A stretch of DNA of 64,000 nt from Canibacter sp052085365 (GTDB taxonomy: Bacteria; Actinomycetota; Actinomycetes; Actinomycetales; Microbacteriaceae). Positions within the stretch are counted from its first letter, which is position 1. Every line of letters begins with the position of its first letter. Shown here piece after piece: positions 6,911 through 15,665 of this stretch. Under the pieces are notes generated by a model. It did not search any database and had not been told where the DNA came from. It saw only the letters and a program-made list of their open reading frames with translations. The DNA is taken from positions 186,001 through 250,000 of the forward strand of contig JBQDFP010000002.1 of the NCBI GenBank assembly GCA_052085365.1. The letters run 5' to 3'. Position numbers and translations under genes: made by a program.

Positions 6911-9442
6911 GTGAAAAGGCATTTTCTTGAACAACTGCGATGCCAAGATATTGACCGGCCGCGACTTAGAAAAAGTGAGTCGAACCCGCCGGTTATCGTA
7001 GTACGTGGCGGGGCAGGTGCAGGAAAGACTGTTGCGGCTGCGCAGATAGCGGCAGCCTTAAACGACTCCGAAGTTGTTTGGTGCCGTGTTGCTCCGGTCG
7101 TGGAATCTAATGATGATTTTTGGGAACAGGTTCTGACTGCTGTCGGTACCATTTCGCGATTTGGGTCTATCGCGGAACAGACTGTCCGGGGCGGTGGTTC
7201 AACGATCACTGACGAACTGATTTTTGCAGCGTTTAGTGAGATCGGACGTCCGCTCACGCTCGTTCTCGATGATTTACATCATGCACGCTCGCTATCGGCG
7301 CTTCAGGTGCTCCATTCGGCTGTGGCGAACACTCCGTATTTACGAGTCATCCTGACGACCCGAGTCATGCTTTCTGCATTTGAGTCACTTGATGCTCGTA
7401 TGAGTACCCCGGTGCGTGTGATAGATGAAGATGAGCTTGCGTTTACACCGTCGGAAACTGCTGAACTTGTTAGCCGCAGAGCCCCCTTACTAACCAAAGA
7501 TCAAATCGAGCACACCGTTTCGACCGTACAGTCAGAAAGCGCAGGCTGGCCGATTGCCGTTCACGCTGGAGTAATACAGCGCACGGAGTCGCGGCACGGC
7601 TCAACGCATCTGTGGAGAAACAGTTTCGCGAAAAGCTACGTGGGTAACCTCGTAAAGAAACTCGCGGCTGAAGAAGTGCAGGTTCTGTACGTAGTAGCGA
7701 TGTTTGACGAAATAAACGTTGATGTTTTATCTGTCGTGCTCGAAAAATCAAACGAATATGTGCAGGGTGTGCTCAATACAGCGGCAGAGGTGAGTCTTCG
7801 TTTTTGGGAAGATGAAAACAGAGTCCGATGGTACCGGCACCACGACGCGATCAAAGATGAACTGAGTAAACGGATGGTACGCGACGTACCCGCTGAAGTC
7901 AGGAAACAAGCTTATTCGCGTGCTGCCGCTGCCCTGATGGACGTCCGACCAAGAACTGCAGTCAGCGCAGCTATTCAAGGTGAGGACTGGGGGTTGCTTG
8001 CGCAGATCCTGTTTGAAAAGCTGCTTCCAATCCACTATATTGATGGCCCTTCATATCGATTCTCGCAATTTCCAAGCCGAGTGCGTGAAGAGTATCCGCT
8101 ACTTGCTGCGTTTGCATTGTTGAGTGAGTATGCAAATCCAAAAGGGCGGGTCAAAATGGTCATTGCTGGTTTCAAAGCATTGGCTGGACGAAAGCTTATT
8201 GAGCAAACGAAATTGCCGGGAGTCGACGGCTTGGTAGCGCAGACTGTGCGCATGGGTGTCGCGCGACTGATCGGCAACGAACGACTTGCACTCGAGATGG
8301 CTGAGAAAGCGCTAGAGACTTTTGAAGGATTGCCCGACAATCAATTGTGCGGGGGCCAGGGACTTTTTTCATTAACACGTACACAAATTCCTGTCACACT
8401 CATTTACGCGGGACGCTGGAACGAGGCCGAAGCGGTACTTGAACGTTTCGTCGAGAATAGTCATGGCTACGACAGTGGAAGCGTCGGACATGCCAAAGCG
8501 TTACTTGCGCTCAGCACGGCGTGGCGGGGCGAAGACCCAAGCAAATGGGTCGAACAGTGTAAACGCTGGGAGCTGCCAGTCGGCTGGCAAAGTAGTTATA
8601 CAGGCGCAGGGTACAGAATTGCTTACGCTTTGACGCTGCTGAAGCAACGGGATTACGAGGGTGCACAAAAGCAACTTGATGCGATGGAACCTCATGAATC
8701 GACGATTGAACACTGGCCGTACCTTACATTGACAAGAACCTGGATCGTTGAGGCGACTTATGGTGCGGCTCCGGCACTGACATTTCTTGAGCAAAAAATG
8801 AAAGAGAGGCTCGGACGTTTCGGCACAGTCAAGTCGCTTCTCCAACAGTTGCAGGAGGAACAGGCGAGGCTGCGCTGGCACCTGGGACACAAGGCCAAAC
8901 TGAGGCAATCTACTGGCACGATCTTCGACGCCTATGAAGCGATGCAAGCTGGCAATCCGTTAATTGCAATGTCAGTCGTCTCCAAATTTCTCGCAGACGG
9001 TCGAGGCAGCACCCGGCAAGTAGCTGAGGCCACGGTGTTTCTCGCATATCTCTTCGAACTTGGTGGTGATGGCAAGCGCGCAGAGAGCACAATGCGATCC
9101 GCAGCCCGGATGATGACTCCCAAGCGCTTACGCCTTCCACTGCGTGTTATTCCAGCCTCGCAACGGCGAAACTTGCTCAGATATGTGCCTGAGCTCGAAA
9201 CAGATGATGAGCCTGACGACACCCCAAAAATATATTCGCTGTCTCAATCCGAAATGCGAACTCTGCGCGCCATTGCAGTGCACGGCACCAACGTGCTCGC
9301 AGCACAAGCTTTGTTCTTGAGCGTGAACACCGTGAAATCTCAACTCCGGTCGGTGTATCAAAAGCTTGAAGTCTCCACCCGTGAAGAAGCTCTGACACTT
9401 GCCGCAATGCATGGTCTTCTCACCGAGGATCAGGCACCGTAA
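6911..9442 (+). CDS. Large ATP-binding LuxR-type regulator (MalT/LAL-like)
   Basis: 843 residues. A Walker A GGAGAGKT lies at about 33-40 and a Walker B LVLDDLH near 117-123, in the STAND ATPase style. A long helical sensor region follows, and a LuxR helix-turn-helix occupies about 776-835 (SLSQSEMRTLRAIAVHGTNV, then SVNTVKSQLRSVYQKL). Proteins of this plan (MalT, LAL regulators) bind an inducer and ATP, oligomerise, and activate catabolic or secondary-metabolite genes. GTG at 6911 is preferred because GGGAG lies 6 nt upstream; an in-frame GTG at 6896 adds five residues. It follows tRNA-Arg and precedes an MFS gene that has its own promoter, so its target is not evident. Confidence 0.82.
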   Translation: MKRHFLEQLRCQDIDRPRLRKSESNPPVIVVRGGAGAGKTVAAAQIAAALNDSEVVWCRVAPVVESNDDFWEQVLTAVGTISRFGSIAEQTVRGGGSTITDELIFAAFSEIGRPLTLVLDDLHHARSLSALQVLHSAVANTPYLRVILTTRVMLSAFESLDARMSTPVRVIDEDELAFTPSETAELVSRRAPLLTKDQIEHTVSTVQSESAGWPIAVHAGVIQRTESRHGSTHLWRNSFAKSYVGNLVKKLAAEEVQVLYVVAMFDEINVDVLSVVLEKSNEYVQGVLNTAAEVSLRFWEDENRVRWYRHHDAIKDELSKRMVRDVPAEVRKQAYSRAAAALMDVRPRTAVSAAIQGEDWGLLAQILFEKLLPIHYIDGPSYRFSQFPSRVREEYPLLAAFALLSEYANPKGRVKMVIAGFKALAGRKLIEQTKLPGVDGLVAQTVRMGVARLIGNERLALEMAEKALETFEGLPDNQLCGGQGLFSLTRTQIPVTLIYAGRWNEAEAVLERFVENSHGYDSGSVGHAKALLALSTAWRGEDPSKWVEQCKRWELPVGWQSSYTGAGYRIAYALTLLKQRDYEGAQKQLDAMEPHESTIEHWPYLTLTRTWIVEATYGAAPALTFLEQKMKERLGRFGTVKSLLQQLQEEQARLRWHLGHKAKLRQSTGTIFDAYEAMQAGNPLIAMSVVSKFLADGRGSTRQVAEATVFLAYLFELGGDGKRAESTMRSAARMMTPKRLRLPLRVIPASQRRNLLRYVPELETDDEPDDTPKIYSLSQSEMRTLRAIAVHGTNVLAAQALFLSVNTVKSQLRSVYQKLEVSTREEALTLAAMHGLLTEDQAP

Positions 9443-9483
9443 CCCGCAGAAAACAATTAACAATTACTGGAACTGTCACAAAG

Positions 9484-9512
9484 TTGAGGTGGCGCTCGAC
9501 CTGCCATAGATT
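9484..9512 (+). promoter_or_regulatory. Promoter giving a leaderless MFS transcript
   Basis: TTGAGG at 9484-9489, a 17-bp spacer and TAGATT at 9507-9512 form a good vegetative promoter. Transcription would start about 7 nt later, at or next to the ATG at 9520, so the MFS mRNA would lack a leader. Confidence 0.6.
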
Positions 9513-9519
9513 AATGCGT

Positions 9520-10863
9520 ATGGTGTCACGCTCAGACAGACTCGATTCACTCACATTCAATAAAAAGCACAGCAAACTACTCTTCGGTTCCGGAATCGGG
9601 TGGGCGCTCGATGCGATGGATGTCGGCATGATTTCATTCGTCATTGCCGCACTCGTCGGGCAGGGTTTTGCCACCAGCGAAGAAGCCGGGCTTCTCGCAT
9701 CAATCGGATTTGTGGGCATGGCGATCGGCGCGTCAGTCGGTGGAATTATTGCCGACCGTATTGGCCGGCGACAGGTATTCGCACTCACACTCGTGATCTA
9801 CGGGGTAGCGACCGGGGCCAGTGCGCTCGCACTGGGCATCGGCACGCTCATGATCTTGAGATTCTTTATTGGACTCGGACTTGGTGCTGAGCTGCCGGTC
9901 GCGTCCACTCTGGTGTCAGAATATGCGCCACGAAGAATCCGAGGGCGCATCGTGGTGTGGCTTGAAGCGTTTTGGGCCCTGGGGTGGATCGCTGCCGCGC
10001 TTATTGGTCGCTACGTTGTGGGTGCGGGCGAAAATGGATGGCGTTGGGCGCTCGCAATCGGTATGGTGCCAGCCCTATACGCAATTTATGTGCGGCTGAG
10101 GCTTCCTGAGTCTGTGCGGTTTCTTGAGTCTCGGGGCCGCTATGACGAAGCAGAGCGCGCAGTACGTGAGTTTGAGCGGGCCTCAGGTGTGGAAGCGCCT
10201 GTGCGCGCGAATGCGGTCGCTGAGGCCTCAGGTGATGAACCTCGACAGAGTGCGGATGCTGAGTTATCAACGAGTCGTGAACATCTCTGGTCAAAGAGCT
10301 TGCGTGGCCGGACCATTGCGTTGTGGACCGTCTGGTTCTGTATCAATTTCTCGTACTATGGCGCATTTATTTGGATACCGAGCTTGCTGGTGGCCGCGGG
10401 TTACAACCTGGTGCAGTCGTTCTCGTTTACGCTCATCATTACGCTCGCTCAAATTCCTGGCTATGCAGCCTCAGCATGGCTGATCGAAGTGCTCGGTCGT
10501 CGTTTTACACTGAGTATATTTTTAGCCGGTTCAGCGCTTTCGGCAGCGGGGTACGGACTTGCCGACTCGGTCCCAGCAATCATCACCGCGGGCTGTTTCT
10601 TGTCGTTCTTTAACCTAGGTGCGTGGGGTGCGCTGTACGCGATAGGGCCGGAGCTGTATCCGACGAAGCTTCGTGGAACCGGCACCGGCGCTGCGGCAGG
10701 GTTCGGTCGCATCGCGTCAATTATTGCCCCATCACTAGTGCCACTCGTGGCAGGCGCGCAGGAGCCAATCGCCGTGTTCACGATGTTTGCAATAGCCTTC
10801 GCCGTTGCAGCAGTCGCCGCATTTACTATGCCTGAACAGCGTGGGCGAAAGCTCGTCGACTGA
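9520..10863 (+). CDS. MFS transporter (sugar/organic acid porter-like)
   Basis: 447 residues with about 12 membrane helices. The DRIGRRQVF loop after TM2 and a long charged central loop are typical of the major facilitator superfamily. The last half carries GPELYPTKLRGTGTGAAAGF, resembling NiaP and sugar/aromatic acid:proton symporters. The start at 9520 follows a promoter whose -10 box ends 7 nt upstream, so the ATG would be the 5' end of the mRNA; an in-frame ATG at 9514 is the alternative. The substrate is unknown, and no metabolic enzyme is in the same transcript. Confidence 0.85.
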   Translation: MVSRSDRLDSLTFNKKHSKLLFGSGIGWALDAMDVGMISFVIAALVGQGFATSEEAGLLASIGFVGMAIGASVGGIIADRIGRRQVFALTLVIYGVATGASALALGIGTLMILRFFIGLGLGAELPVASTLVSEYAPRRIRGRIVVWLEAFWALGWIAAALIGRYVVGAGENGWRWALAIGMVPALYAIYVRLRLPESVRFLESRGRYDEAERAVREFERASGVEAPVRANAVAEASGDEPRQSADAELSTSREHLWSKSLRGRTIALWTVWFCINFSYYGAFIWIPSLLVAAGYNLVQSFSFTLIITLAQIPGYAASAWLIEVLGRRFTLSIFLAGSALSAAGYGLADSVPAIITAGCFLSFFNLGAWGALYAIGPELYPTKLRGTGTGAAAGFGRIASIIAPSLVPLVAGAQEPIAVFTMFAIAFAVAAVAAFTMPEQRGRKLVD

Positions 10864-10905
10864 CCTGTGTCACTGGTGACTTGTTCAAGACTAGACTCGT
10901 GACTT

Positions 10906-11430
10906 ATGTGGACATTTGTGCGTCACGGCGAAACGGATTGGAATGCTGCCGGTCGATTACAGGGGCGAACCGATATTGACCTGAATGATGTTGGGAGACA
11001 GCAGGCCCGCGTGGCTGCCCAGCAGCTTCAGGGGCAACGCTGGGATGCAGTTTGGGCGTCACCGCTCGGGCGAACCGTTGAGACCGCCGAGATTATCGCT
11101 GACGTGCTCGGGTTGCCAGCCCCGCATACACATGCCGGTTTGGTTGAACGGTCCTATGGTGACGGCGAAGGTGCTTTCGTGAGAGACCGTAAACAGTTTG
11201 TGGGGGAGGCTGAACGGCCTGAAGAAGTCGTGGCTCGCGGACTCATCGCGCTCGACGACCTGTATGAACTCCACGCGAATGACCACCTGATTATCGTCAG
11301 CCACGGGTCCTTTATTCGGTATATGCTCGATCACATTACGGGCATACCAACAGACCGGGTTGAAAACGCTGAAGCGAAAGAGTTTGTCTATACGCCCAGC
11401 ACGCCGGCGGCGAAACCTGCTGGTTCATAA
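10906..11430 (+). CDS. Histidine phosphatase family protein (phosphoglycerate mutase-like)
   Basis: 174 residues. The catalytic RHGETDWN motif is at about residues 6-13, and the second histidine is in IVSHGSFIRY near 130-139. These residues form the phospho-histidine phosphatase centre. The short length argues for a broad-specificity phosphatase rather than a glycolytic mutase. TAGACT lies 8 nt before the ATG with no ribosome-binding site, which suggests leaderless expression. The next gene, an MFS carrier, starts 36 nt downstream and may be co-transcribed. Confidence 0.87.
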   Translation: MWTFVRHGETDWNAAGRLQGRTDIDLNDVGRQQARVAAQQLQGQRWDAVWASPLGRTVETAEIIADVLGLPAPHTHAGLVERSYGDGEGAFVRDRKQFVGEAERPEEVVARGLIALDDLYELHANDHLIIVSHGSFIRYMLDHITGIPTDRVENAEAKEFVYTPSTPAAKPAGS

Positions 11431-11466
11431 AGCTCTATTTTTGTTGACTAAGAAAGGATCTGCCGC

Positions 11467-12648
11467 TTGAGTGACTCACGAGGAATGCGTAGTGGCATCG
11501 CCATCCTCGGAATTCTCCTCATTGCGACGAACCTGCGAGCTGCGCTCACTGTTGTTGGGCCGCTCGTGCCTCAAGTCCAAGAGACAACTGACCTGTCCGC
11601 TGTGGCCGCCTCGAGCCTCGTCACTATCCCGGTCCTGTGTTTTGCTGCGGTATCACCTATCGCGCCCGCGATTTCACGCAAGATTGGGCTAGAACGTTCT
11701 CTCGCTCTAGCACTCATTGTGGTGGCTACCGGTATCGTTCTACGATCAATAACTGGTGGCATATGGGCTGGCACGGTGCTGCTGGGTGCGGGAGTCGCAG
11801 TGTTGAACGTGCTGCTTCCGGCGCTGGTGCGACGTGATGTGCCGCTACGTATTTCTCAGGTGACTAGCTGGTATCAGGTGACGCAGTCGGTTATGGCGGG
11901 TATTGCCGCGGCCTTTGCGGTCCCGGTTGCGGGTGTTGCACCCGGTGGGTGGCGCTTCGCATTCGGCATGACTGCGGCACTAGCAGTCCTGTCGCTTGCG
12001 GTGTTCTGGCCTCGGGTCATGCATCCTGCACCGCAGCGAATCGAACTCACTGACACCGGGTCGATTCCGGTGCGGGGCAAAAATCCGTGGAAGACCGCGA
12101 TCGGCTGGCAGGTCTCGATTTTCATGGGACTCCAATCGACCCTGTTTTACACCATCATTACTTGGTATCCCGCGCTCGAAACCACGCTGGGTGTCTCAGC
12201 CGAGCAGGCGGGTTTACACCAGGGACTGTTCCAACTTGCCGGGGTGGTCGGCAGTCTCGTCGGCGGCGCATTTTTTGCCAGGTCACGACACAGCCAGGTC
12301 AAACCAATGTCGGTGATGGCCCCGATGGGGCTCGTGTCAGTTCTAGGAATGCTGCTCCTGCCCGCATGGTCACTGGTGTGGATCTTGCTGGGTGGGCTCT
12401 CGGCGGGCGCATTCATTGTGATGGCAATCTCGCTGATGGGGTTGCGAGCGAAGAATCACGAACAGACGGCAAGACTTTCTGGAATGTCACAGGCCGTCGG
12501 CTATTTACTCGCGGGCATTGTCCCGATTGTGTTCGGAGCCTTTTATGACGCTACGGGTAGATGGACGGCTTCACTCGTGCTCTTAGCGGGCGGCCAGGTG
12601 ATCATGATTGTTGCGGGCCTGCTCGCGTCACGAGCGCGTCAGATTTAA
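11467..12648 (+). CDS. MFS transporter, CynX/NimT family
   Basis: 393 residues and about 12 membrane helices. The N-terminal ATNLRAALTVVGPLVPQV is the hallmark of the cyanate/nitroimidazole (CynX/NimT) carriers, whose real substrates are mostly unknown. The TTG at 11467 has AAAGGA about 8 nt upstream. The 3' end overlaps the convergent menC gene by 21 bp, so both coding sequences share DNA at their ends. No cyanase gene is nearby, so a cyanate role is not supported. Confidence 0.85.
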   Translation: MSDSRGMRSGIAILGILLIATNLRAALTVVGPLVPQVQETTDLSAVAASSLVTIPVLCFAAVSPIAPAISRKIGLERSLALALIVVATGIVLRSITGGIWAGTVLLGAGVAVLNVLLPALVRRDVPLRISQVTSWYQVTQSVMAGIAAAFAVPVAGVAPGGWRFAFGMTAALAVLSLAVFWPRVMHPAPQRIELTDTGSIPVRGKNPWKTAIGWQVSIFMGLQSTLFYTIITWYPALETTLGVSAEQAGLHQGLFQLAGVVGSLVGGAFFARSRHSQVKPMSVMAPMGLVSVLGMLLLPAWSLVWILLGGLSAGAFIVMAISLMGLRAKNHEQTARLSGMSQAVGYLLAGIVPIVFGAFYDATGRWTASLVLLAGGQVIMIVAGLLASRARQI

Positions 12649-13596
12649 GTAACACCTGGTTATACGTTCACGCCACCAGTCGGAAGCGATTTCAAAACCA
12701 GAATCGACCACTGGAACGCGTTGAACAGGAATATGGCCGTTTTCGGGACGCAATGATTGCGGGGTCACGTCTCCGGTAAGGAGGCTGACCGTGCCGAGCC
12801 CACACGGTCCCGCCAAATTCGGAAGGGTTGCAGCCAAATGTGCCCCCATTGAGATACCAACTGACGTGTCGAGCGCGCTTGAAACCACAACCGGAAGCCC
12901 TGCTTCAAGCACAATCTCTCGCGCCCGGTGAATCCCGCCCAGCGGCTGTGCCTTCACAATCAACACATCGGCGGCCCCAGACCGTGCCACCCGAAGTGGA
13001 TCTGATTCTTTACGCACACTCTCATCGGCAGCAATAGGAACAGCGATGTCCGCATCAGCCAGGCGCTCACGCACTTCAGCTAGCTCTGCGATGGATCGGC
13101 AGGGTTGTTCGGCATACTGTAAGTCAAACTTTGCGAACGCTTGCAGTGCTGTCAGCGCAGCATTGACACTCCATGCGCCGTTTGCGTCAACTCGCAGCAG
13201 TGCGTCAGGTGCGAGCCGACGCACTTCTTCCAGCCGTGCGAGATCATCACTGAGTGCCTGACCGTGCTCTGCCACTTTCACTTTTACCGCGTCGCAGCGG
13301 TCGAAACGTGCAAGCACCTGCGCAACCTCAGATGCAGCAACAGCCGGGACGGTCGCGTTCACCGCGATCGAATCACATAATAGCGGCGGCAGCGGCTCCC
13401 ATCCGTAACTTATCGCCGCCCGTAGCCAAGCGCTCGCCTCGTCATCGTCATATTCAGGGAAGGGTGAAAACTCCGTCCACCCCTCCGGGCCTTCAAACAG
13501 TGCAGCCTCGCGCACCTCAACCCCGCGAAACTTCGTGCGTGTGGGAATCGCAACCACACGCAGAGTTTCGAGAAGATCTTCCAAAGGTGGGAACAC
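12628..13596 (-). CDS. menC: o-Succinylbenzoate synthase
   Basis: 322 residues. Dehydrates SHCHC to o-succinylbenzoate in menaquinone synthesis. The enolase-superfamily barrel residues are present: KVKV near 108-111, metal ligands in RVDANG, YAEQP and ADES, and a second lysine in IVKAQ. Sequence length and the compact form match actinobacterial MenC. The GTG at 13596 lies 6 nt after a GATACT -10 box, so the mRNA is probably leaderless. It is divergent from menB with only 33 bp between the two start codons, and its 3' end overlaps the MFS gene by 21 bp. Confidence 0.93.
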   Translation of the reverse strand: MFPPLEDLLETLRVVAIPTRTKFRGVEVREAALFEGPEGWTEFSPFPEYDDDEASAWLRAAISYGWEPLPPLLCDSIAVNATVPAVAASEVAQVLARFDRCDAVKVKVAEHGQALSDDLARLEEVRRLAPDALLRVDANGAWSVNAALTALQAFAKFDLQYAEQPCRSIAELAEVRERLADADIAVPIAADESVRKESDPLRVARSGAADVLIVKAQPLGGIHRAREIVLEAGLPVVVSSALDTSVGISMGAHLAATLPNLAGPCGLGTVSLLTGDVTPQSLRPENGHIPVQRVPVVDSGFEIASDWWRERITRCYLNLTRS

Positions 13597-13629
13597 GTCA
13601 CTAGTATCTCAGTCCCGTAGGCTAGAAGC
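13597..13629. promoter_or_regulatory. Back-to-back leaderless promoters of menC and menB
   Basis: The whole intergenic space is 33 bp. On the minus strand GATACT (13608-13603) is 6 nt from the menC GTG. On the plus strand TAGGCT (13618-13623) is 6 nt from the menB ATG. Both -35 regions must lie at or inside the opposite gene, so the two promoters are physically coupled and can compete for RNA polymerase. Confidence 0.6.
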
Positions 13630-14529
13630 ATGAAGGTTTCTGAGTTTTTTGATCCCCAAGAGTGGGATGTCGCGCCGGGGGTTTACGCAGACATCACGTC
13701 ACACATCAGCAAAGACGGCACAATTGCCCGCATTGCGTTAGACCGGCCTGAAGTGCGCAACGCATTTCGGCCACAAACCGTTGACGAACTGTACGATGCG
13801 CTCGAGCGGGCACGTGTGAACCCAAAAATTGGTGTCGTACTGCTCACGGGCAACGGTCCGAGCGAAAAAGACGGCGGTTGGGCATTCTGTTCAGGAGGAG
13901 ATCAACGCATTCGTGGACGTAGCGGATACCAATACGCGTCCACAGACACTGCAGATTCCGCAGACACCGCCCGTGCGGGACGTCTGCATATTCTCGAAGT
14001 GCAGCGGCTCATTCGGTTTATGCCGAAGGTGGTGATCGCCCTGGTGCCGGGCTGGGCAGCCGGAGGTGGCCACTCCCTGAACGTGGTGTGCGACCTGTCG
14101 ATTGCTTCACGCGAACACGCAAAATTCAAACAAACTGACGCCGATGTGGGTTCGTTTGACGCCGGGTACGGCAGCGCATACTTTGCACGGCAAATCGGAC
14201 AGAAGCGTGCGCGCGAAGTGTTCTTCCTCGCCCGTGAATATTCGGCCGAACGCGCATACGAGATGGGTGTGGTCAACGAGATCGTTGCCCACGAAGATCT
14301 CGAAAAAACTGGCATCGAATGGGCGCGTGAAATTCTTGGCAAATCACCCACCGCAATACGGATGCTCAAATACGCATTCAACGCGGTCGACGACGGACTG
14401 GTCGGGCAGCAGCTCTTTGCTGGCGAAGCCACACGCTTAGCTTACGGCACCGACGAAGCGGTTGAAGGCCGTGACTCCTTCCTCGAAAAACGCGACCCTG
14501 ATTGGTCCGCGTTCCCGTACCACTTCTAA
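13630..14529 (+). CDS. menB: 1,4-Dihydroxy-2-naphthoyl-CoA synthase
   Basis: 299 residues, crotonase fold. Cyclises o-succinylbenzoyl-CoA by an intramolecular Claisen condensation. The oxyanion-hole stretches FCSGGDQRIRG (near 92-102) and PGWAAGGGHSLN (near 141-152) and the later VGSFDAGYGS are the MenB signature. The ATG at 13630 appears leaderless (TAGGCT 6 nt upstream). menE follows after 11 bp and menA overlaps menE, making a menB-menE-menA transcript. Confidence 0.95.
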   Translation: MKVSEFFDPQEWDVAPGVYADITSHISKDGTIARIALDRPEVRNAFRPQTVDELYDALERARVNPKIGVVLLTGNGPSEKDGGWAFCSGGDQRIRGRSGYQYASTDTADSADTARAGRLHILEVQRLIRFMPKVVIALVPGWAAGGGHSLNVVCDLSIASREHAKFKQTDADVGSFDAGYGSAYFARQIGQKRAREVFFLAREYSAERAYEMGVVNEIVAHEDLEKTGIEWAREILGKSPTAIRMLKYAFNAVDDGLVGQQLFAGEATRLAYGTDEAVEGRDSFLEKRDPDWSAFPYHF

Positions 14530-14540
14530 GGGCACCAAGC

Positions 14541-15665
14541 ATGAACCTCTGCGTCATTCCCAGCGATGATCCGGTGTGGCTGCGTGCCGCATTAAATGAT
14601 GATCGGCCCACGTTGCCGGTCGCTCCCGAACGAGTCAATGACCCCAACATTGTCGCTCTGCGAGACGCTGAGCTTCCCGACGGAACCTCACTCGTGATCC
14701 GCACGAGTGGCTCGACTGGCACCCCGAAATCTGTTGCGCTTTCAAAGTCAGCGTTACGTGCGAGCGCTGAAGCCACCCATGAGATGCTCGGCGGTCCGGG
14801 GCAGTGGTTAGTTGCGCTGCCGCTGCATCTGATTTCGGGCGTGCAAACGCTGGTGCGCGGTATTGTTGCTGAAACGACGCCGGTTGTCCTGCCCCAGGAA
14901 AGTTTCGAGGTTTCGAGGCTACTTGACTGTGCAGAGCGCATGTCTCATGAGCGCAGGTATGTTTCGCTCGTACCCGTGCAGCTGGCGCGGTTGATTGAAG
15001 TGGCCGAGAACGACCCACTTGCACGTAAGATTGCGCGCGAATTTTCAGCGATTTTGGTCGGCGGGGGAGCCCTCTCACTCGACCTGCGACAACGTGCGTA
15101 CGACCTGGGGCTTGAAGTGCGACGCAGCTATGGTGCAAGTGAAACTGCTGGTGGCTGCGTGTATGACGGTGTCGAAATTGGTGACACCCGGGTTCGTATT
15201 CGGGACGGCGAGGTGCAGCTCGCCGGTTCTACGCTTGCGCTCGGTTATGTCGGTGATGAAGCACTCACGAGTGACCGATTTATTGTCGACGACGGTACGC
15301 GCTGGTATCGAACTGGCGATAGTGGATCACTGCTGGGAGGAATGTTGACGGTGACGGGCAGAATTGACCGTGTGATCGTGTCTGGCGGTGTGAACGTTTC
15401 CCTCGATGAAATTGAACGCGTCACAGCACTCATTTCAGGCTGGGAACATACAATCGCTGTCGGTGTGGAACACCCAGAATGGGGACAGCGTCCGGTTCTG
15501 GTGAACACGACAGACCGTAACTTTGATGAAGTGCGGGCTCGAGTTCGCAGTGAACTTGGTCCCGCAGCAGTGCCTGAGCGCGTGCAGGTCGTGGCCGATA
15601 TTCCGCGACTTTCAGGCGGTAAACCCGACCGGGCTGCTGCTTCACACATATTGGAGAATTCTTGA
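14541..15665 (+). CDS. menE: o-Succinylbenzoate-CoA ligase
   Basis: 374 residues, shorter than many acyl-CoA synthetases but normal for actinobacterial MenE. Adenylates o-succinylbenzoate and transfers it to CoA. The P-loop-like RTSGSTGTPKS is at about 54-64, the RSYGASETAGG motif near 194-204, and the hinge/adenylate stretch YRTGDSG near 255. The C-terminal catalytic lysine region is GGKPDRAA. The ATG at 14541 has AAGGG nearby. It lies between menB and menA on one strand; the stop overlaps the menA start by 4 nt. Confidence 0.93.
   Translation: MNLCVIPSDDPVWLRAALNDDRPTLPVAPERVNDPNIVALRDAELPDGTSLVIRTSGSTGTPKSVALSKSALRASAEATHEMLGGPGQWLVALPLHLISGVQTLVRGIVAETTPVVLPQESFEVSRLLDCAERMSHERRYVSLVPVQLARLIEVAENDPLARKIAREFSAILVGGGALSLDLRQRAYDLGLEVRRSYGASETAGGCVYDGVEIGDTRVRIRDGEVQLAGSTLALGYVGDEALTSDRFIVDDGTRWYRTGDSGSLLGGMLTVTGRIDRVIVSGGVNVSLDEIERVTALISGWEHTIAVGVEHPEWGQRPVLVNTTDRNFDEVRARVRSELGPAAVPERVQVVADIPRLSGGKPDRAAASHILENS

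Noticed and set aside
11467..12648. Cyanate detoxification role for the CynX-like carrier
   Set aside because: No cyanase or carbonic anhydrase gene is nearby, and family membership alone does not fix the substrate.
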